DNA from: Colocasia esculenta
Lineage: Eukaryota > Streptophyta > Magnoliopsida > Alismatales > Araceae
Length of the DNA: 64,000 nucleotides
Assembly (NCBI GenBank): GCA_014218235.1
Contig: CM024755.1
Location: 158,961,941-159,025,940 of the forward strand
Reading direction: 5' to 3'
A program made the position numbers and the translations under genes. The notes beneath the pieces were generated by a model. That model saw only the letters and a list, made by a program, of their open reading frames with translations, made no database searches and was not told the DNA's origin. Below, one piece after another: positions 10,907 to 22,951 of this stretch (position 1 is its first letter; each line of letters begins with the position of its first letter).

Positions 10907-12061
10907 ATGGCTCCCAAGGCAAAGAAACTGGCATCTCGCCGCCGTCCATCCTCCTCTTGAGCCGGCGATGACGACCGGGCTACTGCTGAGCGCCGCACGA
11001 AGCTTTGGGACGACCGTTTGCCCAAACTTGTGGTTCCTCCCCGTCTCCATCTCACTCATTCTAAGGGGTCATTCAGCAAGTTTGTTCAGCCTAGGTATGT
11101 AGATTTTGAGTCCTTGGCAGATCTATTTCCCAACCTTCAACCCCTATTTGACACACAGGGGTGGACGTCCTTTCTCTACAGTCACACGGCTTATTCTCCC
11201 ACTGCCGTTCGTGACTTCTTCAATAATCTTGGCTTCTCTCCAGACAAGCATTTCTACACCACTGTGAAGGGCACCACTTTCCAACTCACTGCCAACCTCT
11301 TTAGCGCGACCCTTTAAATCCCTAACTCCGGAGCCGACATCCTCACCCATACCCCAGATGCTTCTGTGTACTATCACCTCCTCACACTTGAAGATTATGA
11401 TGGCACAAAGAAGATTGCCAAACTGAATGCCAATTCCTTCCCTCCATTGAACCAGATGATACACCACATTTTCACAACCCTGATTGCGCCAAAACATGGC
11501 AGTCGGGAACTTGTCACCGATGTTCATAAGTCACTCTTCACCTTTTCCCTCAAGTGTGAACCCATAAATCTCCCTCTTATGATGCTTGGTCTCATCCACC
11601 GATGCTTCTACCAACCCCGGAGGTCCATGCCTTTCGCTTGTCCACTCACCTCCCTTATGAGGTTCATTGGAATCGACATTCCGGACAGTGAATGCATCAT
11701 GCTCAACTCCCGCAGTAGTTTCGATCTCACTGCTGCACATAGAATGGGATACACGCTCGTTGATGGGGTCGTCACTCGCGAGCTCAAAAGAAAGACACCA
11801 TCTGTTGCCATGGATGAAGATTTTGAAGATGAAGAAGCTCCTGGTGATGAAGAAGTAGATGAAGAAGAAGAAGACTCCCAGTCTGAGCCTCTTGATGCTC
11901 CGGGAGATAATGCTAGTGATGCAGATGCTGAGCCTTCTCTGTGTGATCTTCTTGCTCAGATGCAACTCCAGATGTCCACTGGATTTGATAAGATTCATGC
12001 ACGATTGGACACAGTGGATGCTAACATGGAAGCAATAGTGGACACTCAAGTCCAACTATAG
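10907..12061 (+). pseudogene. C1 post-pol ORF (plant transposon-protein-like), two stops
   Basis: A single frame of 385 codons from ATG 10907 to 12061 is broken only by TGA near 10954 and TAA at 11315. The start MAPKAKKLASRRRPSSS is strongly basic. The core (PRYVDFESLADLFPNLQ onward, from about codon 60) aligns by eye with the post-pol ORFs of C2 and C3, including the conserved block HHIFTTLIAPKHGSRE and IHRCFYQ. It resembles proteins annotated as putative plant transposon protein domain. The C-terminal part is acidic (EDEEAPGDEEVDEEEED) and then helical. It occupies the position of the env-like ORF of SIRE elements, but I see no membrane segment. Function unknown. It is far less damaged than pol of the same element. 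Confidence 0.75.
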
Positions 12062-12345
12062 CTGCGTCTCACTAGGCTTCAGGAAAGCCGTCGGGCCTCT
12101 GCACCGCCTGGCGATGATGCTGCATAGAGTGTCTATGAGTCTAGGAATTAATATCTGTTTCTATTTTTCACATGTGTCTGTCATGTTCTATGTTATGCTT
12201 TTTCATTTGATGGTCATGTAATTTCTTTCCCTTTCATCTCAGTCATCACATTTTGTACTGTGTGTGCTTCATATCTCATCAATGAAATCATAGTTCCTTG
12301 CTATATCATTGTGTGTGACTGTTGTGAATACCTTTCGATGTTGTC

Positions 12346-12410
12346 AAAAGGGGGAGAAACTCAATTGTGCACTAATTGAATAATTTTGTCATCATCAAAA
12401 AGGGGGAGAA
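12346..12410 (+). other. C1 polypurine tract, duplicated
   Basis: AAAAAGGGGGAGAA (12397-12410) directly abuts the 3' LTR and is the expected plus-strand primer. A second near-identical tract, AAAAGGGGGAGAAA, lies at 12346-12359. C2 and C3 also show two such tracts. Confidence 0.85.
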
Positions 12411-13739
12411 TGTTGGGTCTTTCATTCTATTGTTTATGACAACATGTTTTTGATGATGAACATCCATAATTGAGGTTTAATACATGACATCTTCAAGCAA
12501 GCAACATGATGGAATATTTGATCTTTTATGTATTCATAATATCTTACTATACATGTTTGATCATGTAGGTATGAGTGCATGCAACAAAGATATACCAAAA
12601 CAAGAGAAAAAGATCAGATACATTCATGAAGACAGTCACCTGTCGACAGCCCTTCAGGTCCTGTCGACAGATGTGAACAGACAGACAAGACAAAGCTCAG
12701 GAAACAGCTACCTGTCGACAGACCCCATGTGCCTGTCGACAGCCACCTACAGACAGAGCTCAGGAATATGCAATTCTGCTCCTATCTGTCGACAGATGCA
12801 AGTCGACTGTCGACAGATAAGTACAGAAGTCTGCTACCCGCAAAACCTGACTTCTGGCTTTTGTAAAACTATTTTTGATTGTCGACAGATGCACCCAGAC
12901 CTGTCGACCGACGAAGGAGATCTTCAGATACGGAAAGTTTCCAAGTTGCCGTAGATGGTGTTTCTCTCTACCACGACTCTCCATATGTAAACACCACTAT
13001 ATAAGCAACTTTTGTCAAGTGGATCTCGTAGAGAAGCAGCCACAACCAAAAACCCTAGAGCAAGTCCAAGAACAGAAGGTGTTGCTGCTGCTCTGCTTAA
13101 GACTGCTGTTCAGAGACCGAGAGATCCTTCGATCCAGCAGTTACTAAAGATAGAACGTCGAGGATTCAACCTTCTCCATCAATCTGAAGCATTCAAGTCG
13201 AAGTTTGAACTCCCTCTAGGCGTTCCCAGAAGAGTTCTACATCAGGATTCATTCTTTCACTCTGAACTCTTCCTATTTTCATACTCTCACCATCCGTGTG
13301 TGTGTTGTGGTGATTCAAGCGACCCTTGTGCTTGAAATCACGTGTGGGTGTTGATCTGATCATGGTTGCACATCAGACAACACGTGTGTGTGAGTTGTAG
13401 TTGTTGAACTAGCTCATAAGCAGGTTGTTCTACGTGTGTGTGTGGCCCGTGGATGTAGGATACACAAATTGTGTACTCCGAACCACGTAAATCGTCGTGT
13501 CTTGTGGATTGCACGAATTTACGGTAGATGTTTGGTAGGCACGACATCTCTATGCACGTTTGATAATCTGTTTCCTACCTGTAATCAAGTCACACACATC
13601 AACACTTAGCTTAAAACTCTATTATTGTTTTAACAGTCAGTGTTCTTGCAAAAAGAAGGTAATAAGTTTTTTTAATTGACAGTAATCTATTCAACCCCCC
13701 CTTCTAGATTACCATATTGGGAATTCCGCAAACCTTTCA
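12411..13739 (+). repeat. 3' LTR of C1
   Basis: The 1329-bp partner of 552-1880, same ends, palindrome cluster at 12640-12910 and TATA box at 12998-13005. It is followed by GGTGA, the imperfect copy of the left flank GGTGG. Confidence 0.96.
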
Positions 13740-14622
13740 GGTGAGTGTCGCTTCCTCAAACCAGAAGGTGACGTATCAGGCTGTCGCGATCTGGGCGTGA
13801 CACCAAACGTGTCACGACTGTAGGTTTACACACCCGAGAGCATCACATTCAAGCCATGCATCACAAATCCGAACAAACCAAGGGGAGGGGAGTATGACTA
13901 ACGATGTAAATAGGAGAATAGGGTTCAAAACACCCTCATTCACACCCATGCATGCCAAGGAAGTGATTCTACACTCAAAAACCTCACTTGCAAACATGGA
14001 TCTCTCAAAAACCATACCCCATTCCAAGCAAGAATCCAAGCATGAAAGCATTCCATGGAGTTACCATACACACAAGCACATCCTAGCATGATGTCTAGGC
14101 TTGGAGAGGGGGATTGGAGTCCTACCATGATAGAACTAGGGGGAGGTTAAGGAATCCCTACCTCAAAATATAGGGCCAACCTGTTGGGGTCTTCTCATGT
14201 GCATGGCCACCTCCTCCTCGCTCCAAGCTCCATGTTCACGCTGTCCACGAGCTCGGATCGTCCTCCTACGAGCCGATGGAGGGGATCAGCACCACGAAGA
14301 GATGCCACGCCGGAGAAGAACACCAGGCCGGGAAGAAGAAGCACCACATAAACACACACACACCCCACACAAGGGGAAAACACCTCACATAAGCCACTCA
14401 TGCTCTTCCCCAAGCTCTCTACAGAGTCACCAACAGTAGAGGGGTCGGAGGAGAGGAGAACCAGCCGAGATGGGGAAGAAGGGGCTGCTCTGTGGCCTGC
14501 AACCTTTTAAGCCTCGGAGTTGAGAACGCGATAGCCTATCACGTTCACTTTGTGAACGTGACGTCCAACCTGTCACTATCTTAAGTCCTGGTCAAACCTG
14601 ACCAACGAACCCGCCACGTGTC
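13740..14622. other. Unassigned repeat segment X, middle part
   Basis: Lies between C1 and C2. CGCGAC-type motifs occur at 13745-13820 and weaker ones at 14520-14600. No ORF worth calling. A minus-strand TTAAAAGG (about 14503-14511) could be the TATA region if X is a minus-strand LTR. It ends in GTGTC, the direct repeat of C2. Confidence 0.45.
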
Positions 14623-14800
14623 TGTTGCCCAGATAGCAAGCCCAGAGGGGGGGTGAATGGATTGCTAAACGCTCTTTTTAAATTAAAACCTGTCAATAAA
14701 AACACTTAACAGAAAAACACTAAGATCATAGTTAGTGTTAGTGAGAGTGAAGACAAACAAGCAAACACACAACACATGAGACTTTTATCCTGGTTCGGAC

Positions 14801-15026
14801 CTCCTATCCCAAGGAGTCCTACGTCCAGTCCCCAAGCAACAACTTGGGATTTCACTAACAAATGGTACTGTCCCCCTTAAGGACACTTACACATCCAGCA
14901 GCAGCTGGTCTTCTCTTCTAACCCCGAAGAGGTACAAACCAACGCCTGATGCAACATGTCTTCCTTCTTTAATGAAGGGAATAACAACCACCTGTTTCCT
15001 ACAGGTCTCTCTTCATAACAGAAGAG
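14801..15026 (-). repeat. Stem-loop array in presumed R-U5 of C2 3' LTR
   Basis: Eight inverted repeats in 226 bp with 5-7 nt loops and unrelated stems: CTCCT/AGGAG (14801), CCCAAG/CTTGGG (14831), TGTCC/GGACA (14869), CCAG/CTGG (14895), CTCTTC/GAAGAG (14913), CCTTC/GAAGG (14963), ACCTGT/ACAGGT (14990), CTCTTC/GAAGAG (15009). The 5' LTR keeps most of them at 26144-26370. In the transcript the array is followed directly by CCGAACCA, as in the solo LTR. Confidence 0.7.
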
Positions 15027-15954
15027 GAACACACACAAAGAATGTGAGTAAAAGGCGAATTGCCCCTAGACCAAGCTTATAAGAGATTGCTTGATCTGAG
15101 GCTGAATCTGAGAGACAAAGATTTGCAACATGAAAATCTCTCAGAACTACACTAGCTCTCCAAAGACTAAGCAAATGAAACACAGAGAGCTGAGAGCTAA
15201 AGGTTGGTACGCTAAAAGGAATGAGCTCTTCTTGCTAATGCTCGCAAGTGCTTTTTGGATTCTATGTATGTTGCTCAGTGTATATCACTTGTGTATAATT
15301 CTTCATGGAGTCATCAGTCTTCTTTTTATCCTCTGCAAATTATTTTGACCGTTGAAGTAGCCGTTCAGATGCCCGTTGTCTCACAGCTTCATGATCGTTA
15401 GAGAGACTGGTCGTAGGCATGTGGAGATGAGCCTGCAGCTATAAGCGCTTGGATTGGTCCTTGCATCCATAGGAAAGATTTTCTGAATCTTTTATCCTTT
15501 TGACAGGTTGATAGATCCATCTTTGACGTGCTTTACTACAAAAGCCCTGCATGCATTAAACACGGATACCTAGACAACTCCTTTTTATCTATGTTGTCAA
15601 TCAACCCTGGTAGCCTGCAGTATAATGATATGCTTAAACTAGAAAGGCTATCCTGACATCACACAAATCAAGATTCTATGCTATACATCAAGTAAGCAAG
15701 AGGATTTCGTATGGGATGATCAAGATCTTAGTATGCGCGGGAAGACTTGAACTCCACAGAGTTTTGAAAATATGTTTGAATAGAATGGTTATTATTAGGC
15801 TTTATCTGAGAAGATAATAATGAAATGCATGATAATTCATTCAAACCATAATCGTTGTGAAGAGTGTTGTTGTATATGTGAAATCGATTTCATAATTATA
15901 ATCCATATATAAATGAAATTTTATGTTGATGTGAATAATGAAATCAATGTCCAA

Positions 15955-16570
15955 GCAAATCGTTATTTAAGTAGAAGCAAATCGTTGTTAAGCAAATCGT
16001 TTTGACTAAGGCAAATCGTTGTTCAAGTAAGAGCAAATCATTGTTTGAGCAAATTGTTCTTTGACTAAGGCAAATTGTTGTTCAAGTAAGAGCAAATCGT
16101 TGTTTGAGCAAATTGTTCTTTGACTAAGGCAAATCGTTGTTCAAGTAAGAGCAAATCGTTGTTTGCTATCAAATCGTTGTTTCGAACAAGATGTTGAAGT
16201 GATAGCGAATCATTATAGTGATCAAATCATTGTTTACTGAATCGTTACATCGATCGAATTGTTGTTTTAACTTATCGAATCGTTACAGTGATCAAATCGT
16301 TGTTTCACTTATCGAATCGTTACAGCGATCAAATCGTTGTTTCACTTATCGAATTGTTACAACGATCAAATCGTTGTTTAACTTATCGAATCATTGTTTC
16401 TCTTATCGAATCGTTACAACGATCAAATCGTTGTTTCACTTATCGAATCGTTACAATGATCAAATCGTTGTTTAACTTAGTGAATCGTTACAACGATCGA
16501 ATCGTTGTTTTAACTTATTGAATCGTTACAGCGATCGAATCGTTGTTTTACTTATCAAATCGTTATACTA
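15955..16570. promoter_or_regulatory. ATCGTT/AACGAT repeat cluster in C2 U3
   Basis: A tandem unit of about 37-50 bp repeats AACGATCAAATCGTT and CTTATCGAATCGTTAC, so inverted half-sites AACGAT and ATCGTT alternate. A simpler unit (AAATCGTTGTTCAAG) fills 15955-16170. The equivalent in the other LTR is 27300-27890. It lies at the 5' end of U3, as do the CG-core clusters of the other elements. Confidence 0.6.
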
Positions 16571-16774
16571 TAAAGGAAATCGATGTGTACTTAGAAGAAA
16601 TGCATGCTCTGAACTTTAAATGACAGTGTGTGAGAATAACTTATAGATTTTGCTTGAATTATTTCCTATGGATGAACTTCAGAAAAACTTGTTAGAAAAT
16701 ATTTGTTAAGGTTTTGTTAATCACCAAAAATTTCATATAATAAATAAAAGTATATGGGGATGGACTGATCATCA

Positions 16775-16921
16775 ATCTCCCTTTTTTTAGTGATGACAAA
16801 ACATAACATTAACTTATAAAATGCTTAAATAACTTTAAATAAATTTGCTGGAAGAGATTAAATAAATTTGATAAATCTAAGGAATATATTTCAGAATAAT
16901 ATATTTTCTCCCCCTTTTTGT
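16775..16921 (-). other. C2 polypurine tract, with a second copy
   Basis: On the minus strand CTAAAAAAAGGGAGAT abuts the 3' LTR (16775-16790). A second tract, CAAAAAGGGGGAGAAA, lies about 130 bp upstream (16906-16921) and looks closer to the family consensus. Confidence 0.75.
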
Positions 16922-17002
16922 CATTAAGCAAAAAGAAAAGTAAGAACTCAAGAAAAGAAGAGAAGAAAGATAAATGGGAGCCACTAGAACCACTATATTT
17001 GA

Positions 17003-20000
17003 TTACTGAGGGGGTACAGTGATGTAGAAGACAGGTGACAAGAGAGAGGCATGGAGAGTGATGATCAGCCAAGTTATACGTTCATGTTCTTCAAAATAGA
17101 TTTGGAATGTACCCCAAGCTATAGTGTATGAAGGTCCCATAACAGGAGCCATCCTCTGGATGTAGAGTAGTCTCTGAGCTTCTAGGAAATTTGCATACTC
17201 ATCCTTTCCAAGAGACATCTTGTATGAGCTGATGGTTCCAAAGCTGGCATGTTGCAGGAACTGATCGATGGAGATAGGATAGAAGATATTCTGCTGCTTC
17301 AGATCCTTTTTCATGGGTACATAAACCTTGTACCTCTCAACCCATGTGGCAAAAGGTTCTTGAACAAGATGAATAGAGTTGAGGTCTAAGAATTCTTCAG
17401 CAGACAGAGATGGCTTGCCTGCCCTGACCAAAGAAGAGTTGGTATTGACCAATTGCTGAGCAGAGTTGTGATAGTGTTTCTCCCATTCAGATAAGAGGGG
17501 AGCAAACACATCAGATTTGATGTAGCCGCTGTGGTACTTTCGGAACAAAAATCGATGGAAGGCAAGAAGATGACATTTTTGGACTGAGATTCTGCCCATT
17601 ACTCTAGCAAACCTTTCAAAAATTATGGGACCCACTTCAGAGTCCATGACCAGGGAGTGAAGCTTTGGAAGAAACACAACATCTGGCATTTTTAGGGTGG
17701 CAAAGTCCACCTGGATTGAAGTGTTGACTGGATTTTCTGTCCTAAACTGAGCAATGGCTCCCCGGAATTGCCCAAGTTGAACTTCTAGCAGATTGTGGAG
17801 AAATTTATAGTCATTGAACATCTGAAAGTGCCAGATGAGCTTGATTTCCTTCTAGATGAAAGGTCCCCAGGAATTTTTATGATGAATGACAAACCACTCA
17901 CTCAGTGTGAGAGGGTGGTTTCTGGGAGGGAACCTATCAAACTTGGCAAGCAGGAATTTTCTGTAGAGTGACTGATGGCCCTGAGCCCACTGATCTTCAG
18001 TCTTAGACTCAGCTTGAGAAAATATTTTGGACTGATCAGCTTTGGCAATGGAAGAGAGAGGGAGAACAATTTTGAGGTGATCTGTGAGGTTGAGGTGAGG
18101 GAGGCCATAAATGGTGGCAAAAGTATATTTTTGGAGGAATTCACAATACAGGGATCTCCTTCTGTTTCCAACAGGAAAAAAGAACCAAAGGGGTGGAAAT
18201 TTTGGTTCAGAAGAAATAGCAAGGTCCTTGGAGACTTTCCTCTTCTTAGGAGCAGGACTAGAAGAGTCTGTCCTATGAACGTAAGTGCCAACGACCAGGA
18301 CTGAGTGAAGAATTGCTTCTTCAAACTCATTTTGATGTCTTGAATAACATGGCCTTGAACCCGAGCACTCTCAAGAATGAGAGTGATGAAAGAGGGAGGA
18401 GTAGGTGGATGAAGAGAAGAGAAGGAGGTAGGAAGAGGTGGTGCAGATGGTCCAGTAGTGGATGGACCATAGGATGAGGGTCTAGCTGAATAAGATGATG
18501 CTGGAGGTTCCTCAAATGAGGGAGGAGGAATGGAGGTGTGCGAAGTAGGAGAAGAAGAAGAGGTGGTAGGAAATGGTGTTGGTGAGGAGATGTGTTTTGG
18601 AAGGGGTTGTTTGAAGGTTGCAGGGGCTGGAGGGGCAGTGGATGAGGAGGGTGGAGAAGAAGGAGCTGGAGTCTTAAGAGGAGAAGAAACAGGAGGCTCT
18701 GGGGGCACAACAACAGCTTCTACTAGATCTTCAATGTTGACTTGTTCTGCTTCAGATTCCACTGGCCCTAATGGCCCAAACTCTTCCACCACTGGCCCTG
18801 TCGGCCCAGACTCCTCAACTGATGGCCCTGGTGGCCCTGAGGTTTCCTGTGCAGGCTCAAACTGACTGGATTCGTCATTGGGCCCTGATGGCCTGGCTAC
18901 TTCTTCAGAAGGCCCTGGTGGCCGGACTTCCTCTTCATTTCTTGGCCCTGATGGCCCTAAACTGCCCTCTGGCATGGGTTGAGTGGGAGCAGGAGGGGCA
19001 GGAATAGGCAATTGCACCTTCACAAAATTTGAAAGATCTGCTACTAATTCCTTCAGGCTTCCCAACTCATTCCTCATTTCTCGGAGCACAACCTTGACTC
19101 CTCCAATCTCTTTGGCTCCAGTGCTCTGACTAATAAAAATGGAAGAAATGTCAGACTATACAGAGCATAAGATCTCCCCTTGTGCATTTAATCTTTCAAT
19201 TGCAGTCTTCATGTTCACTTTAAGTTTCTTCTTCTTGTGGGATCTGCAGTGTGCCTTTCTGGTGAGCAATGGAATCTTTGTGGCCACACCCTTGCCTTTA
19301 CTGCATGAGCCGATAGCTGGCTCCATGATAATATCTCAGCACCATCAGAGGTGCTTTCCACAAGACCTTCTTGGAATGGATCAGCAGGGACACTAGCTGT
19401 GGGCTCCCCCTGAACTGCGTCCTTTTGAATCACATGCTCCCCCTGAGTTGGAGCATCCTCCATATGAACATCTTCAGTGTGGCCTGGTGCCACATCTTCC
19501 GAAACAACTGCTCCCTGGCTAACTTCCCTAGTGGCATCTTCAGCAGGAATAATTTGGGTGATTTCTTCATGAATTTCTTCCTGCTCCCCCTAAATGTTTG
19601 CAACCATTTCTAACACTTCTTCAATGATAGATGCAATGACTATCGAGGGGGTCTCTACTCCAGATGGCTGCCCAACGGGCTCAATATGCTCAAGAGCAAT
19701 TTCTTCTATTCTTTTAGCACTTGCCACTGGTTCTTCAATTCTGACTTCTTCTTCCTCTTCTTGGACCACCGGAATTTCTAGGACTATAAGAGCTTCACCA
19801 ATAATATCCTCTCCTTCCGTCATGGAGGTCTTGGTCCAAACACTCCCTACTAGTGAGAAGCCACTTTTCTTTAAGTTTCTGGACCGAATAGGTTGGCCCA
19901 TCTTCTCCATCACTTCTCCCTTTAAATCAATATTACAGTGCTTGAATATCCTGGTCAACAAATGAGCATAAGGTAGGGAAACATTTAGCTTGTTCTTCGT

Positions 20001-20633
20001 GTCCCATATCATTTCTGCTGAAAATCTCATTCTCTCAATGATCACTTGAGCCATATTAATGTCTTGATTCTGAATTGCCCAAAACATCATATCAGAATCG
20101 GCCTTAGGGCAAGTTGAGAATGTGGCGCTTCTTGGTACTAGAATCTAGCAGACTATGAAATGAAGAATCCTATTGAATGCATTCAACTGGTTGATATCAA
20201 TTTTACCATCTTTCAGCTTGTACTCTGTTCCGATTATGCCTAACCCTTTTGCATGAATGTCTACACTGTCTACCCCACTGCGACCAACCGTGGATACACG
20301 AAACAGACTCTCCAGAAGATCATAGGTGATATGGATAGGTGTACCTTTTACTGAGGAGGTAAGGGACCCGTCTTCTTCTACCATCAGGCAAGTGTAGAAT
20401 GTCTTGGCCAGGTCCAGGTAGCTAGCATCAGACACTGTGACCATTCTAGTCCATTTCATCCTTTCTATGGCTTCCATGATACTATGCATCCCATTTTTCT
20501 CCAAATCAGCAATATCTACTGCCTTGTTGCCACACAACATGGTCTTGACTGCTGCAAACCTTTCCTGCTGCTCCGCTGTGAGGAAGACGACGATGTATCC
20601 ACCAACGGTGCCAGAACTCTTAGAAGCAGCCAT
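17003..20633 (-). pseudogene. C2 post-pol ORF, long, with stops and frameshifts
   Basis: The likely start is ATG at 20633 (MAASKSSGTVGG). One frame runs to 19215 with TAG at 20145 and another near 19590; the next parts (19089-17902 and 17821-17003) are in other frames. The N-terminal 200 residues align with the C1 and C3 post-pol ORFs (KAVDIADLEKNGMHSIMEAI; RILHFIVC, stop, ILVPRSATF; ERMRFSAEMIWDTKNKLNVS). Next come an acidic region, a short coiled coil (EMRNELGSLKELVADLSNF), a collagen-like GPxGP stretch (18770-18960), a Pro/Ser/Thr-rich region, and a C-terminal globular-looking domain (17821-17003). No membrane segment is obvious. It sits where SIRE elements carry an env-like ORF. Function unknown. 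Confidence 0.7.
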
Positions 20634-20851
20634 GGATTTGAACGAGGAAGGTTTCTGGAGGATCGTGGGGAGGAATGGAACAGAAGCTCCCAAGAAATTT
20701 TAGCGGGAACAAGGAGAGCTTTCGAATCCACTTAGAGAGGATTCCTGAATCGATAAGGGTTTACCACTCCACGCAAGTCGAAAGAGATGAAAGAGAGGGT
20801 TGAAATCGATAAGGCATGACTTACAGATTTAACGGCAGGACATAAAGGCGC

Positions 20852-20859
20852 TTTTAAAA
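20852..20859 (-). promoter_or_regulatory. TTTTAAAA box upstream of C2 post-pol ORF
   Basis: It lies about 220 bp upstream of the ATG at 20633. C1 and C3 have similar boxes 172 and about 203 bp upstream of the equivalent ATG. A TATA role is inferred. Confidence 0.3.
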
Positions 20860-21040
20860 TGCCAGAACAATAAATGCAAATAACGACAAAAGAGGAAATG
20901 ATAGTGTACACAATAAAGAATTCATTTGAAACGCCATAACACTTTATGACGCACGCAATTACAGGATTTGCTTAATTTTTAGCGGGAAGAGCAAAAATTA
21001 TTCTGAAATTTATTATTTCAGTTTCATGCAGACGTATCTT

Positions 21041-22951
21041 TTACAAATTACACATACCTAATTCCCTTCTAAGAGACGTAAATCTCTCTTCAGGTAAGGC
21101 CTTTGTAAAGATATCTGATAACTAATTTAACATTTCTATAAAAGAAATATTTATATTGCCATTAGCTACATGATCGCTAATGAAATGATATCTAACCTCT
21201 ATATGTTTCATTTTGGAGTGCTGAACTGAATTTTTGGTGAGATTTATCGCACTAGTGTTGTCGCACAGCAATGGGATGGTCTTGATGTGCAGTCCATAGT
21301 CTTCAAGCTGTTGTTTTATCCATAGGAGTTGAGTGCAACAGCTCCCAGTAGCTACGTACTCAGCTTCAGCTGTTGATAGTGCTACTGAATTTTGCTTCTT
21401 TGAAGACCATGAAATCAAACATCCTGCAAGAAATTGACAACTACCACTGGTGCTTTTTCTATCTACCTTGCATCCAGCATAGTCAGCATGAGAATATCTA
21501 ACTAGACTAGTTTCACATGATTTTGGATACCACAAGCCTAGATCATGAGTTTTAGCTAAATATCTAAAAATTCTTTTAACAGATAAGTGGGATTCCTTAC
21601 GATCAGCTTGATATCTTGCACACATGCATACATTAAATAAAATATCAGGTCTACTAGCTGTCAAATAAAGTAATGATCCTATCATACCTCTATAAAGTTT
21701 TTGATCAACTTTCTTACCTTTCTTATCACTGTCTAACCTAGTGGATGTACTCATTGGAGTGGACAGTAGTTTAGCATTGTCAAATCCAAACTTCTTCAGC
21801 AATTTTTTGATGTATTTTGCTTGACAGATATGTGTTCCTTCTTTACCTTGCTTGATTTGTAGGCCAAGAAAGTAGTTGAGCTCTCCTATCATGCTCATTT
21901 CGAATTCTCCTTGCATGAGCTTCTCAAAATACTTGCACAAGGATTCGTCAGTTGATCCAAATATGATATCATCTACATAAATTTGCACGAGTAATATATT
22001 TTTGATCTTTGATTTAATGAATAATGTGCTAGCTACCTGTCCTCTGATAAAACCATGGTTTAACAAAAATGCACTAAGTCTTTCATACCATGCTCTAGGT
22101 GCTTGCTTTAAACCATATAATGTTTTGTGCAATTTAAAAATATGATTTGAAAATTCTACATCATCAAAACTAGGAGATTGTTCTACATAGACTTCCTCCT
22201 TTATATATCCATTTAAAAATGCTGATTTTACATCCATTTGAAAAAGTTTTAAATCCAATGCAGATGCATAAGCAAGCAAAATTCGAATAGCCTCAAGTCT
22301 AGCCACTGGTGCATATGTTTCATCGAAATCTATGCCTTCCTCTTGAGAATAGCCTTGAGCAACCAGTCTAGCCTTATTTCTAGTGATAACACCAGCTTCA
22401 TCTAATTTGTTCCTGAACACCCATTTGGTGCCAATCACAGGACAATCTGATGGTCTCGGAACAAGGGACCAAACTTGGTTTCTCTTGAACTGATTAAGTT
22501 CATCTTGCATGGCTAGAATCCAAGATTCATCAGACAGGGCTTCATTGACTGTCTTAGGCTCAATTTGAGATACAAATGCTAGGTAATCACAAGGGATAAC
22601 ATTACCTCTTATTCTTACCCCAGCTGATGGATCTCCAATGATGTTGTCTTTGGGGTGATCCTTCCTGTATCTCCATTCCTTTGGAAGATCATCATGTATA
22701 ATTTCCTTTTGGTGCAATTCTTCCAAGGGTGGATCTTCATTATCCTTGATAGATGTATCTTTCAGTTTGTTGGATATATTTTCTATATTTTCATCATCAC
22801 TATCTACTTCCTTTCTCAAGGAAGGGTTAGACTCATCAAAAATAACATGAATAGTTTGTTCAATTAGTAAACTTTGTTTATTAAAAACTCTATAGCCTTT
22901 TGGTTTAGAAGCATACCCCATAAAGATTCCTTCATTAGATTTGGAATCCAA
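21041..22951 (-). pseudogene. C2 pol: RT and RNase H
   Basis: 609 codons are open from 22951 to a TAG at 21122; reading through that TAG the frame continues with LSDIFTKALPEERFTSL to the natural stop at 21041. RT motifs are complete: WVFRNKLDEAGVITRNKARL, YAPVARLEAIR, MDVKSAFLNGYIKEEVYVEQ, LYGLKQAPRAWY, and YVDDIIFGS. RNase H has STAEAEYVATG and LCDNTSAINL, but the first catalytic motif reads YSHADYAG instead of YSDADYAG (His codon 21488-21490). That change should abolish RNase H metal binding. Confidence 0.9.

Larger units (their letters stand above)
552..13739 (+). mobile_element. C1: Ty1/copia LTR retrotransposon, SIRE/Maximus-like, disrupted
   Basis: Two LTRs of 1329 bp each begin TGTTGGGTC and end CTTTCA. 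The flanking 5-mers are GGTGG on the left and GGTGA on the right, a target-site duplication with one mismatch. A primer site for initiator Met tRNA follows the 5' LTR and a polypurine tract precedes the 3' LTR. Internal order is gag, protease, integrase, RT, RNase H, long spacer, post-pol ORF. Protease-integrase-RT order marks Ty1/copia; two gag zinc knuckles, coiled-coil gag and an extra 3' ORF point to the SIRE/Maximus lineage. Several frameshifts and stops in gag and pol make it non-autonomous now. A solo LTR of another family is nested at 8407-10125. By eye the two LTRs differ at a few tens of positions, so the insertion is not very recent. Confidence 0.93.
14623..16774 (-). repeat. 3' LTR of C2
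   Basis: 2152 bp, matching 25961-28102. It holds the hairpin array (14801-15026), CCGAACCA on the minus strand next to it (about 14790), and at the U3 end a dense AACGAT/ATCGTT repeat region (15955-16570). ORFs at 16218-16521 are translations of that repeat, not genes. Confidence 0.95.

Noticed and set aside
16218..16521. Repeat-rich ORFs and a CRISPR-like look
   Set aside because: Degenerate tandem repeats in the U3 of the C2 LTR, duplicated in the other LTR; spacers are not unique and no cas-like gene exists in this plant context.
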